A DNA stretch of 7,457 nt from the NCBI GenBank assembly GCA_937967775.1, contig CALCJH010000358.1, forward strand, positions 1 through 7,457, in the 5' to 3' direction. Numbering within the stretch: the first letter of the stretch is position 1; the number at the start of each line of letters is the position of its first letter. The position numbers and the translations under genes were made by a program. Shown here piece by piece: positions 1-6,035 of the stretch. This DNA comes from an uncultured bacterium (GTDB lineage Bacteria; Armatimonadota; UBA5829; DSUL01). The notes below the pieces were generated by a model. That model did not search any database. It was not told the origin of the DNA and saw only the letters and a list, made by a program, of their open reading frames with translations.

Positions 1-424
1 GCCCCGCTACAGCCTTCTGGACCGGTCCATCGAGCAGGATGTCCTGCCGTTCTGCCGCGACAACGGCATCGGCGTCATCGTCTACAGTCCCATTGCCCAG
101 GGACTGCTCACGGGCAGGGTGACGCCGGATCGGGAGTTTCCTCCCGGCGATCTCCGGGCCTCTCATCCGTGGTTCACTCCCGAAAACCGCCGAAAGGTGC
201 TGGAGGCTCTTGAGCAGATCCGGCCTGTTGCGGAGAGTCACGGCTGCACGTTCGGCCAGCTGGCCATTGCGTGGGTTGTGCATCAGCCGGGGGTGACATC
301 GGCCATCGCCGGAGCCCGCACTGCGGATCAGGCGCGGGAGAATGCCGCTGCGGCAGATGTCCGGCTCTCTCCGGATGAGCTGCAGCGGATCCGCCAGGTT
401 TTCGAAGGGCTGGAACTCAACTGA
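1..424 (+). CDS. Aldo/keto reductase, C-terminal part (cut by window edge)
   Basis: The frame is open from base 2 to the TGA at 422-424 and gives about 140 residues without a start, so this is the C-terminal part of an NAD(P)H-dependent aldo/keto reductase (family length about 320). The piece opens with a YSLLDR segment, then a strand with VYSPIAQGLLTGR, which in this family lies late in the TIM barrel. Near the end, QLAIAWVVHQPGV and AIAGARTADQARENAAA match the family's cofactor-phosphate-binding strand and loop. The catalytic Asp/Tyr/Lys/His lie upstream of the window, so activity and substrate cannot be judged. These enzymes reduce aldehydes and ketones in the cytoplasm. The downstream VOC gene follows after 48 bases on the same strand, which suggests co-transcription. 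The family call is firm; the subfamily is not. Confidence 0.9.
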   Translation, partial: PRYSLLDRSIEQDVLPFCRDNGIGVIVYSPIAQGLLTGRVTPDREFPPGDLRASHPWFTPENRRKVLEALEQIRPVAESHGCTFGQLAIAWVVHQPGVTSAIAGARTADQARENAAAADVRLSPDELQRIRQVFEGLELN

Positions 425-472
425 TGCGACAGCAGTCTGGCCCTCGCCGTGTTGAAAGGAGTATCAGAAGCC

Positions 473-850
473 GTGAGTGAGTTCAAACCTCAGTTTCTGC
501 ACTGCCGCATCCGCGTGCGGGACCTGGAGAGGTCGGTGCGCTTTTATGCGGAGGTCTTCGGCTTCCGGGAGCTGCGCCGCAGCATCTCTCCGGCCGGGAA
601 TCAGCTCTGCTTCCTGGAGCTGCCGGACAACCCTACCAAGCTGGAGCTCTGCTACAGCCCGGATTTCGGGGACTTCGACTTCCCGGAGGATATCTTCCAC
701 TTCGCCTTCAGCGTGCCGGATCTCGATGAGTTCCGGCGGAGGTGGGAGCCGGAAGGCATCGAGTTCTGGCCGTCCGAAGGGCCGGTCAACGGCGTGTTCT
801 ATTTCATAGATGACCCGGACGGCTACGAGATTGAGGTGATGAAAGTCTGA
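473..850 (+). CDS. VOC-family (glyoxalase I-like) metalloprotein
   Basis: This is a 125-residue protein of the vicinal-oxygen-chelate fold, about the size of bacterial glyoxalase I. Two beta-alpha-beta-beta-beta units are visible: residues 8-62 (LHCRIRVRDLERSVRFY) and 74-125 (FHFAFSVPDLDEF, ending DDPDGYEIEVMKV). Aligned by eye with E. coli GloA, all four metal ligands are kept: H10, E58 (LELCYS), H76 and E121. It is therefore probably a metal-dependent lyase, isomerase or dioxygenase-type enzyme. Glyoxalase I is one option, but a related VOC activity is equally possible. I chose the GTG at 473 because AAAGGAG lies at 455-461 and the fold begins at once; a GTG at 449 would add eight residues and overlap that ribosome site. 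It lies 48 bases after an aldo/keto reductase, which fits a carbonyl-detoxification pair by inference. Confidence 0.85.
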   Translation: MSEFKPQFLHCRIRVRDLERSVRFYAEVFGFRELRRSISPAGNQLCFLELPDNPTKLELCYSPDFGDFDFPEDIFHFAFSVPDLDEFRRRWEPEGIEFWPSEGPVNGVFYFIDDPDGYEIEVMKV

Positions 851-889
851 AGCGCCGCCGCCAAAGCGCGCTTTATCGTTCCTTTTTTC
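849..889 (+). terminator. Possible weak intrinsic terminator after the VOC gene
   Basis: Directly at the stop codon, AAGCGC (850-855) can pair with GCGCTT (868-873) across a 12-base loop, and a T-rich run (TTCCTTTTTT, 879-888) follows. The stem is short and the T run starts five or more bases after it, so termination would be inefficient. It may separate the AKR-VOC pair from the aminotransferase gene. An alternative is that the T run is incidental. Confidence 0.3.
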
Positions 890-910
890 ATAGAGCACAC
901 AGACCGGGGC

Positions 911-919
911 TGATACACT
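911..919 (+). promoter_or_regulatory. Possible extended -10 element upstream of the DegT-type gene
   Basis: TGA followed by TACACT (911-919) matches an extended -10 pattern (TGn plus a hexamer with four of six consensus bases). No acceptable -35 is seen at 16-18 bases upstream. A start point near 926 would give a leader of about 32 bases including the strong GCGGAGG ribosome site at 944-950. This is the best candidate in the 107-base gap, but it is weak. Confidence 0.25.
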
Positions 920-957
920 GACTGGCAGACCAACCTGTTTATTGCGGAGGTTTGCCG

Positions 958-2280
958 ATGTCAGAGGAAAAGACGGCCGTCGCTCCCGGGGCTGAGACCG
1001 AAGGCGGCATCACTTCCAGTTACGCCGTCGATGACGGCGTTCAGCTGAAGGTTCCGTACTCTTTCTTCGGGTCCATCTACGGGGAGGAGGAGAGACAGGC
1101 TGCTTGGGAGGCCATGCAGCAGGACACCCTGACAATGGGCCCGCAGGTGGCGACATTCCAGCGCGAGTTCGCCGCTATGTGCGGCGTGAAACACGCCTTC
1201 GCTGTGACTAACTGCACCACAGCGATGCACGTCGCCACTCAGGTCTTCGGCATCGGCCCGGGCGATGAGGTCATTGTCACCCCCAATACCTTCATCGCCA
1301 CCTCGCTTGTGATTTTGAAAGAGGGCGGGCGGCCGGTCTACGCGGATATTGACCCGGTCACCTTCAACATAGATCCTGAGGATGTCGCCCGCAAGGTCAC
1401 TCCGCGCACAAAGGCGATCTATGTGGTCCATTACGGCGGCCAGATGTGCGACATGGAGCCCATCATGGAGATCGCCCGCCAGCATGGTCTGTTTGTGCTG
1501 GAGGACTGCGCCCATGCGCCAGGGGCTTTCATTTGTCCCCCGGAGTGTCCCAAGCCCGATCTTGACTGCCCTCTGGAGCCCCGGCAGCCCTGCAAGCGCC
1601 GTATGGCCGGGGCAGTGGGGGATGTGGGCTGCTTTAGCTTCCACTCACTGAAAAATATGACCACCTGCGGTGAGGGGGGGATGATTACCACCAACCGCGA
1701 CGATTTCGTGGATGCTATCGAAAAACTCCGGTGTATGAACCTGCAGCACTGGCCGGATCAGAAGGATTACTGGATTCCGTCACATTTCGACGTCGTTGAC
1801 GTCAACGGGCGGTGGGGCAACAACTACAGGATGAACGAAGTGCAGGCGGCGGTGGGCAGAGCGCAGCTGCGCCGGCTCCACGAACTGAACCGCAGGCGCC
1901 GCGAGATCGGCCGGCGCATCACCGCGGGGATTGAGGGAATCCCCGGGATTACACCGACACGCGAGGCACCCTACGCCTACCACGTCTATCACCTCTATAC
2001 CCTGTGTGTTGAAGAAGAGGAGCTTGGCGCCAGCCGTGACGACTTTATGCGAGTCCTCTATCGCGAGGAAGGGGTGCAAGGAATCCTCCACTACCAGCCC
2101 ACATACCATTTCACCGGTCTGAAGAAGCTGGGCTATGCGGACAACCTCTGCCCCGTCGCCGAGGAGTTCTTCTACCGCCGGGAGATCAACCTTCCGATGC
2201 ATCCGCGGCTTACCGACCGGGAGATCGAGGATATGATCTCCGGCATCCGCAACGCTGCGGAGAAGGTCCGGAAACGCTGA
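958..2280 (+). CDS. DegT/DnrJ/EryC1/StrS-family PLP aminotransferase with a Cys-rich insertion
   Basis: This 440-residue fold-type I PLP enzyme belongs to the sugar/cyclitol aminotransferase family, which converts a keto-sugar or similar keto group to an amine. After a polar N-terminal tail of about 30 residues come the YG...QAAWEAMQQDTLTMGP entry motif, the cofactor-phosphate segment TNCTTAMHVA, PGDEVIVTPNTFIAT, and EDCAHAPGA, where D183 should contact the pyridine nitrogen. The family lysine box GCFSFHSLKNMTTCGEGGM puts the Schiff-base lysine at K232. An insertion at about residues 192-215 carries C193, C197, C204 and C212 (C-x3-C-x6-C-x7-C), which I do not associate with the ordinary family. 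At 440 residues it exceeds the usual 370-400. The ATG at 958 is preferred over an in-frame TTG at 952 because GCGGAGG (944-950) sits seven bases before it. No sugar-pathway partner is adjacent, so the substrate is unknown. Confidence 0.9.
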   Translation: MSEEKTAVAPGAETEGGITSSYAVDDGVQLKVPYSFFGSIYGEEERQAAWEAMQQDTLTMGPQVATFQREFAAMCGVKHAFAVTNCTTAMHVATQVFGIGPGDEVIVTPNTFIATSLVILKEGGRPVYADIDPVTFNIDPEDVARKVTPRTKAIYVVHYGGQMCDMEPIMEIARQHGLFVLEDCAHAPGAFICPPECPKPDLDCPLEPRQPCKRRMAGAVGDVGCFSFHSLKNMTTCGEGGMITTNRDDFVDAIEKLRCMNLQHWPDQKDYWIPSHFDVVDVNGRWGNNYRMNEVQAAVGRAQLRRLHELNRRRREIGRRITAGIEGIPGITPTREAPYAYHVYHLYTLCVEEEELGASRDDFMRVLYREEGVQGILHYQPTYHFTGLKKLGYADNLCPVAEEFFYRREINLPMHPRLTDREIEDMISGIRNAAEKVRKR

Positions 2281-2315
2281 AATGCCAGACGCCGGGTGGG
2301 AAAGAGGATCAGGGT

Positions 2316-2342
2316 GGGTGCGTCAGAGCGCCTGACGCACCC
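2316..2342. terminator. Hairpin between the convergent degT-type gene and dapL
   Basis: GGGTGCGTCAG (2316-2326) and CTGACGCACCC (2332-2342) form a perfect 11-bp stem with a five-base loop. Read on the + strand, G-U and G-C pairs can lengthen it by three or four more pairs (2312-2315 with 2343-2346). It lies 35 bases after the stop of the + gene and contains the last codons and TGA of dapL on the - strand. Neither side has a clear U tract; only a CTCTTT stretch follows on the - strand. It is probably a bidirectional 3'-end structure shared by both transcripts. Whether it terminates on its own or only protects RNA ends cannot be told. Confidence 0.6.
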
Positions 2343-3552
2343 GCCTCATGGCTTCCTGGACATTCTCACGGCTGTTGAAGGCGCTGACACGGATGTAGCC
2401 TTCGCCGGCTGCGCCGAACCCGCTGCCGGGCGTGCAAACAACATGTGCCCGTTTCAACAGCGTATCGAAGAACTCCCATGACGGCATCCTGCCGGGAGTC
2501 TCCACCCACACGTAAGGGGCGTTGACGCCGCCGAAAACAGTCAACCCCGCTTCCTGAAGTGTCTCGCGGATGATGCGGGCGTTCTCAAGATAAAAGGCGA
2601 TGATCTCGCGCGTCTGCCGTCTGCCTTCGGGCGAATAGACAGCCTCCGCCCCCCTCTGGGTGATATAGGAGACGCCGTTGAACTTGGTGGTGTGCCGCCG
2701 TGTCCACAGAGCGTGGAGCTTCACCGGCCGTCCATCCTGCGTCCGAGCCTCCAGATCGGAAGGTATCACTGTGAATGCGCAGCGTACCCCCGTAAAGCCC
2801 GCCAGCTTGGAGAAGCTGCGAAACTCTATCGCGACTTCGCGCGCGCCGGGAATCTCGTAGATGGAGTGGGGGATCTCTGGATCCTGAATGAACGCCTCAT
2901 AGGCCGCATCGAACAGCAGGATGGAGCCGTTGTTGCGGGCGTAGCTGACCCACTCCTCCATCTGCGTGCGCGTTAGAGCCGTGCCGGTGGGATTGTTTGG
3001 CGAACACAGATAGATGACGTCCACCTTTTCTTCCGGCAAAGGAGGGTTGAAGCCGCTCGCAGCCGAGGCTTTCAGGTAGACCAGCCCCTCGAACTCCCCC
3101 GATTCGTTGGCCGGACCGGTGTTGCCGGCCATCACGTTCGTGTCCACGTATACCGGATACACCGGGTCCGTCACGGCGATCCGGTTGCCGGGGCCGAAGA
3201 TCTCCAGAATGTTGCCTGTGTCGCACTTGCTCCCGTCCGAGACGAAGATCTCCTCCGCAGAGATGTCGCACCCGCGCGACTGGAAGTCGTGCTCTGCGAT
3301 GGCTTCCCGCAAGAACTCATAGCCCTGCTCCGGGCCGTATCCGCGGAAGGTCTCCCGTTGCCCCATCTCCTCCACGGCGCGGCGCATGGCTTCCGTAATG
3401 GCAGGAGGCAGTGGCTCCGTGACATCCCCGATGCCGAGACGGATGACCTTGGCGTCCGGGTTCTCTTCGCAGAAGGTTTTTACACGCCGGGCGATCTCCG
3501 GGAAGAGATAGCCGGCCTTCAGCTTCAGGTAGTTCTCGTTGGCGTAAGGCAT
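2323..3552 (-). CDS. dapL: LL-diaminopimelate aminotransferase
   Basis: This 409-residue protein has the full family length and is recognisable throughout. It starts [20 protein letters not shown], followed by [65 protein letters not shown], the lysine box [13 protein letters not shown] with K249 as Schiff-base lysine, and [18 protein letters not shown] near the end. DapL moves an amino group from glutamate to tetrahydrodipicolinate and yields LL-diaminopimelate in one step, bypassing the succinylase or acetylase route to lysine and peptidoglycan. It acts in the cytoplasm with PLP. The ATG at 3552 fits the family N-terminus. No Shine-Dalgarno sequence precedes it; instead a TATACT lies eight bases upstream, suggesting a leaderless mRNA. 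The frameshifted gene on the same strand ends 24 bases upstream. The 3' end lies in a hairpin shared with the convergent gene. Confidence 0.95.
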   Translation of the reverse strand: MPYANENYLKLKAGYLFPEIARRVKTFCEENPDAKVIRLGIGDVTEPLPPAITEAMRRAVEEMGQRETFRGYGPEQGYEFLREAIAEHDFQSRGCDISAEEIFVSDGSKCDTGNILEIFGPGNRIAVTDPVYPVYVDTNVMAGNTGPANESGEFEGLVYLKASAASGFNPPLPEEKVDVIYLCSPNNPTGTALTRTQMEEWVSYARNNGSILLFDAAYEAFIQDPEIPHSIYEIPGAREVAIEFRSFSKLAGFTGVRCAFTVIPSDLEARTQDGRPVKLHALWTRRHTTKFNGVSYITQRGAEAVYSPEGRRQTREIIAFYLENARIIRETLQEAGLTVFGGVNAPYVWVETPGRMPSWEFFDTLLKRAHVVCTPGSGFGAAGEGYIRVSAFNSRENVQEAMRRVRQAL

Positions 3553-3560
3553 AGCGCTAC

Positions 3561-3566
3561 AGTATA
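3561..3566 (-). promoter_or_regulatory. -10 element for a leaderless dapL transcript
   Basis: On the - strand TATACT (five of six consensus bases) lies eight bases before the dapL ATG, so transcription would start at or within a base or two of the start codon. No Shine-Dalgarno sequence is seen in the preceding 30 bases, which agrees with leaderless translation. The -35 position (3584-3589, ACAAGG) is poor. Two small inverted repeats surround it: CAGT/ACTG at 3560-3571 and GACTG-T-CAGTC at 3572-3582. They could be operator-like or chance. Confidence 0.45.
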
Positions 3567-3576
3567 CACTGGACTG

Positions 3577-4087
3577 TCAGTCGCCTTGTGCCAGCAGATC
3601 CTGCACCTCGGCTTCCGTATACAGCTCGCCGTCCGCCGTGATATACATCGCGCCGTCGCACCGGATGTGCCGGGTCCGCGCGTCGGGAAGCCCCAGCCGC
3701 CCGGAGTCCCTTTTCTGGATGTCTGTCCCTTCCAGCGCTCCCAGTGCGAACTGCAGGCCCCTTCGAATTTCACCACCAGCCCTGCGGCCGGTTCGTCCAC
3801 TTGCCACGAGGTTACCTTTTGCCCCAGCAATGGTCTCAGTGCCTGCTCCAGTCCTTCGGACTCATCCTCCCACCGGGCCAGAATGGCATCATCCCGTGTC
3901 AGTTCCCACCGGGCTAGATGGGTGCTTACGTAGGCGGGGGGCGGTCCTTGTCGGCGGGCGCAGACGGGTCGGCCTCGAACTGCAGGATCACGCTATCCCC
4001 CGCGCCGAGCCAGCCTGATACGCAGATCCGGTCCTGCACCCCGATGTTCAGTGCAGCGACCAGACCTGTTCCTGTCAGCTTTTCCAT
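3577..4087 (-). pseudogene. Hypothetical protein gene broken by two apparent one-base deletions
   Basis: Three protein-like pieces lie head to tail in three frames. Piece 1 starts at the ATG at 4087 (MEKLTGTGLVAALNIGVQ) and stops at 3926. Piece 2 (YVSTHLARWELTRDDAILAR onward) has no usable start until a TTG at 3830. Piece 3 (LQFALGALEGTDIQKR through AEVQDLLAQGD) ends at the TGA at 3577. Restoring one C in the C6 run (3936-3941) and one G in the G4 run (3758-3761), read on the - strand, joins all three into one 170-residue protein with no internal stop. I do not recognise the family. The C-terminal half looks like a small soluble domain with alternating strands, rich in Trp, Asp and Glu, with no membrane segment. 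It lies between the URO-D gene (40 bases upstream) and dapL (24 bases downstream). The true start may lie further up: an ATG at 4131 overlaps the URO-D stop as ATGA, but it meets a stop after 11 codons. Confidence 0.6.
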
Positions 4088-4127
4088 TGGCGCCGCTACT
4101 TCCGGAGCGGGTCTGGCGCACGGCGCG

Positions 4128-5138
4128 TCATAATGGCTTCTCCCACTCCTCGAAGACCGCCGCTACGTTTTCCGCGGGAGTCTCCAGTCCCCATTCGCAC
4201 TGGGCGATCACTCCGCCCTGTCCTCGGTCCAGAGCCGCGCGGACACGCCGGACCGCGGTGCGTACGTCTTCGGGCGTCCCGAACGAAAGGACCTGCTGAC
4301 GGTCAATCTCGCCCCAGAACGTGATCTTCCCGCGGTACAGCTCCCCGAGCTTTTCGATGTCCATACAGAACAGCTGAGAGTTCACCGCGTCAATCCCGAT
4401 CTCGATGAGATCCGGGTAGATCGCCTCAATGTTGCCGTCGGAGTGGAAGAACACGTATTTCCCGGCCGACTTCAGGATGTTGCAGTAGTCGCGGTAGAGC
4501 GGCTTGAAAAGATTGCGCCACATCTGCGGGGAGATGAGGAGCGCTGTCTGCGATCCCCAGTCGTCCATAAACTGCACCCCGTCTACGTCTGTCGCGGCCC
4601 ACATCTCCATTTCACGGCAGTAGAAGTCGTGGAGCATCCGGATGAGGGTCTCGATGGCGGGCTCCCCGTAGGCCAGATCCATCAGCAGCTGCTCGGTACC
4701 TCTCAGGAACTGCAGACGCTCGAACGGCCGTGTCTCGGTGCCGACGCGCATGAACAGGTCGGATTCCGCACAACTCCGGTTCACCTGCGAAAGGTCCGCA
4801 TTGTCCAGCAGCTCGAATGGCGGCCGGTAGCTGGAGACGTCCGCCAGATCCTTGATGGCAGGCTCTTTGACCTCGCCCACGACGCCATCCTCGGCCACGT
4901 GCCAGACGCAGCCCCAGGCGTCCACGTATTGGCCACGCCGGCACGGCTCGCCCTTCGCTCGCTCTGCTTTACCGTACCGGTAAGCCGGAGCGCCAAAGTC
5001 CGGAGGAAAACGGCGCAGGAGGGATTCCAGTTCCTCGGCGCGGAACCAGTGAACTCCGGGGAGCGTCCAGAGGTCCCTGGGCACGCGCTCCACGGGGCGA
5101 TGTTCAAGGGTCAGTCTGACGAGTTCGCGTGAAGTCAA
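4128..5138 (-). CDS. URO-D (uroporphyrinogen decarboxylase) superfamily protein, not a typical HemE
   Basis: This 336-residue protein has the TIM-barrel URO-D fold that HemE shares with MtaA/CmuA-type methyltransferases. The N-terminus MTSRELVRLTLEHRPVERVP is the family's usual opening and justifies the TTG start at 5138; AGAGG lies 11 bases before it. Later landmarks are FMDDWGSQTALLISPQMW (D192, D193, W194), FFHSDGN (H232) and the C-terminal GLETPAENVAAVFEEWEK. The HemE signature RQAGR is absent at the N-terminus, where DLWTLPGVHWFR stands instead, so heme synthesis is unlikely. The HxC zinc motif of methyl-transferring members is not seen either: H232 is followed by S-D. No corrinoid protein or heme gene is adjacent. 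A cytoplasmic decarboxylase or methyl-transfer role is possible, but the substrate is unknown. It has its own good promoter at 5220-5248 and probably leads the transcript into the downstream frameshifted gene. Confidence 0.85.
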   Translation of the reverse strand: MTSRELVRLTLEHRPVERVPRDLWTLPGVHWFRAEELESLLRRFPPDFGAPAYRYGKAERAKGEPCRRGQYVDAWGCVWHVAEDGVVGEVKEPAIKDLADVSSYRPPFELLDNADLSQVNRSCAESDLFMRVGTETRPFERLQFLRGTEQLLMDLAYGEPAIETLIRMLHDFYCREMEMWAATDVDGVQFMDDWGSQTALLISPQMWRNLFKPLYRDYCNILKSAGKYVFFHSDGNIEAIYPDLIEIGIDAVNSQLFCMDIEKLGELYRGKITFWGEIDRQQVLSFGTPEDVRTAVRRVRAALDRGQGGVIAQCEWGLETPAENVAAVFEEWEKPL

Positions 5139-5157
5139 AGGATCGGCAACCTCTCAG

Positions 5158-5185
5158 CGGCGCTCTCTCGCTTGCTGGAGCGCCG
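5158..5185 (-). other. Hairpin in the 5' leader of the URO-D-family gene
   Basis: CGGCGCTC (5158-5165) and GAGCGCCG (5178-5185) form a perfect 8-bp GC-rich stem with a 12-base loop. In the - strand transcript it would lie in a leader of about 75 bases, only three bases before the AGAGG ribosome site (5154-5150). It could affect ribosome access or RNA stability. It matches no riboswitch class I can name, and chance pairing in GC-rich DNA is possible. Confidence 0.35.
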
Positions 5186-5219
5186 GGATCTCCGTGCGTC
5201 TCTCTTCCACACTCCCGCC

Positions 5220-5248
5220 ATTATATCTGCCGGCGCTGGTGCGGGCAA
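5220..5248 (-). promoter_or_regulatory. Sigma-70-type promoter for the URO-D-family gene
   Basis: On the - strand, TTGCCC (5248-5243; four of six -35 consensus bases including TTG) is followed after exactly 17 bases by a perfect TATAAT (5225-5220). Transcription would start near 5213 and give a leader of about 75 bases to the TTG start at 5138. This is the best-formed promoter in the window. It is divergent from the + strand -10 at 5288. Confidence 0.65.
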
Positions 5249-5287
5249 TCGCCTTATTCCCGGGTCGCGCGGTGATTTCGAAGCGGG

Positions 5288-5293
5288 TATAAT
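5288..5293 (+). promoter_or_regulatory. -10 element upstream of the TrhA-family gene
   Basis: A perfect TATAAT lies 68 bases before the TTG start at 5362, so transcription would begin near 5300 with a leader of about 60 bases. The -35 region at 16-18 bases is GC-rich and poor, so an activator may be needed. The hexamer is framed by an inverted repeat, GCGGG (5283-5287) and CCCGC (5296-5300), which could be an operator overlapping the promoter. The rest of the 223-base divergent gap shows nothing else clear. Confidence 0.5.
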
Positions 5294-5361
5294 GCCCCGC
5301 AGCTGGCGCACCTGCCTGCGAATGGTCCGCCGCTTTGTATTTCCTGGAGGATTCCTGAGCC

Positions 5362-6003
5362 TTGCGCTGGATCCGTGAGCCGTTCAGCGGCCTCTCGCAT
5401 TTTGCCGGTCTGGGTCTGTCGGTCGCCGCGCTCGCCGTGCTCGCCGTTCTGGCGGCCGGGAGTGCCTGGAGCGTCACGGGTGTCGCCATCTACGGCTCCA
5501 GCCTCATCTTGCTGTATCTGGCCAGCACGCTTTACCACAGCCTGAGCGTTCCACCGCACTGGGAGAGGCGCCTGCAGCAGTTCGACCACATCGGCATCTA
5601 TCTGCTCATCGCCGGGACGTATGCCCCGGTCTGCCTCACCGTGCTGCGCGGGGGATGGGGCTGGAGCCTGCTGGGTGTCGAATATGCACTTGCTGCCACG
5701 GGCATTGGAATCACCCTTCTGTGGAAGGACGCTCCCGTGTGGGTCAGGATGGTCCTCTACATCCTGATGGGCTGGCTGGCGGTCATCGCCATTGCTCCGC
5801 TGGCAGCTTCACTTCCTCCGGCAGCTTTTGCCTGGCTGGTAGCGGGCGGTGTTGTGTACAGCGTCGGTGCGGTCATTTTCGCGCTGGACCGGCCGCACCT
5901 CTGGCCGGGGCGCTTCAGCGCCCACGATCTGTGGCATGTCTTCGTTCTGGGCGGCAGCATCTGCCATTTCGTTGTTGTTCTCCAGTCTGTCAGTGGAGCC
6001 TGA
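5362..6003 (+). CDS. trhA: Hemolysin III / TrhA-family (PAQR-like) seven-helix membrane protein
   Basis: This 213-residue integral inner-membrane protein has the length and pattern of the hemolysin III (TrhA/YqfA) family, relatives of the adiponectin-receptor (PAQR) superfamily. Seven hydrophobic segments are visible at about residues 13-33, 38-58, 76-95, 101-120, 127-148, 153-174 and 189-209. The family residues are present: the REPFSGLSH opening, STLYH with H59, FDH with D75 and H76, AGTYAPV, and HDLWH with H188 and H192. H59, H188 and H192 correspond to the three zinc-binding histidines known in adiponectin receptors. Some members are linked to membrane-lipid homeostasis; 'hemolysin' is a historical name. 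The TTG start at 5362 is the only upstream start, since TGA precedes it in frame at 5356; TGGAGG (5345-5350) lies 11 bases before. The next gene follows after 32 bases and is probably co-transcribed. The symbol is by family only. Confidence 0.88.
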   Translation: MRWIREPFSGLSHFAGLGLSVAALAVLAVLAAGSAWSVTGVAIYGSSLILLYLASTLYHSLSVPPHWERRLQQFDHIGIYLLIAGTYAPVCLTVLRGGWGWSLLGVEYALAATGIGITLLWKDAPVWVRMVLYILMGWLAVIAIAPLAASLPPAAFAWLVAGGVVYSVGAVIFALDRPHLWPGRFSAHDLWHVFVLGGSICHFVVVLQSVSGA

Positions 6004-6035
6004 GTCCAGCGGAGCGCTCCGAGGGAGATAAGATC

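Noticed and set aside
464..898. A 144-codon open frame on the - strand over the VOC gene
   Set aside because: It is a mirror of a gene with all four VOC metal ligands, and the translation has no family features.
961..1644. A 227-codon open frame on the - strand inside the DegT-type gene
   Set aside because: It is fully antisense to a clear PLP aminotransferase and lacks a plausible start context.
1789..1806. GACGTC-GTT-GACGTC repeat inside the DegT-type gene
   Set aside because: It encodes Asp-Val residues in the reading frame and is too short to argue for a separate site.
1927..1944. Small inverted repeat GGGATT/AATCCC inside the DegT-type gene
   Set aside because: It is a short stem in coding sequence, explained by Gly, Ile and Pro codons.
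3289..4299. Overlapping + strand open frames (3289-3933, 3638-4018, 4051-4299) across the dapL start and the disrupted gene
   Set aside because: Their products are Pro/Ser/Arg-rich and featureless, while the - strand pieces look like ordinary protein and join into one frame.
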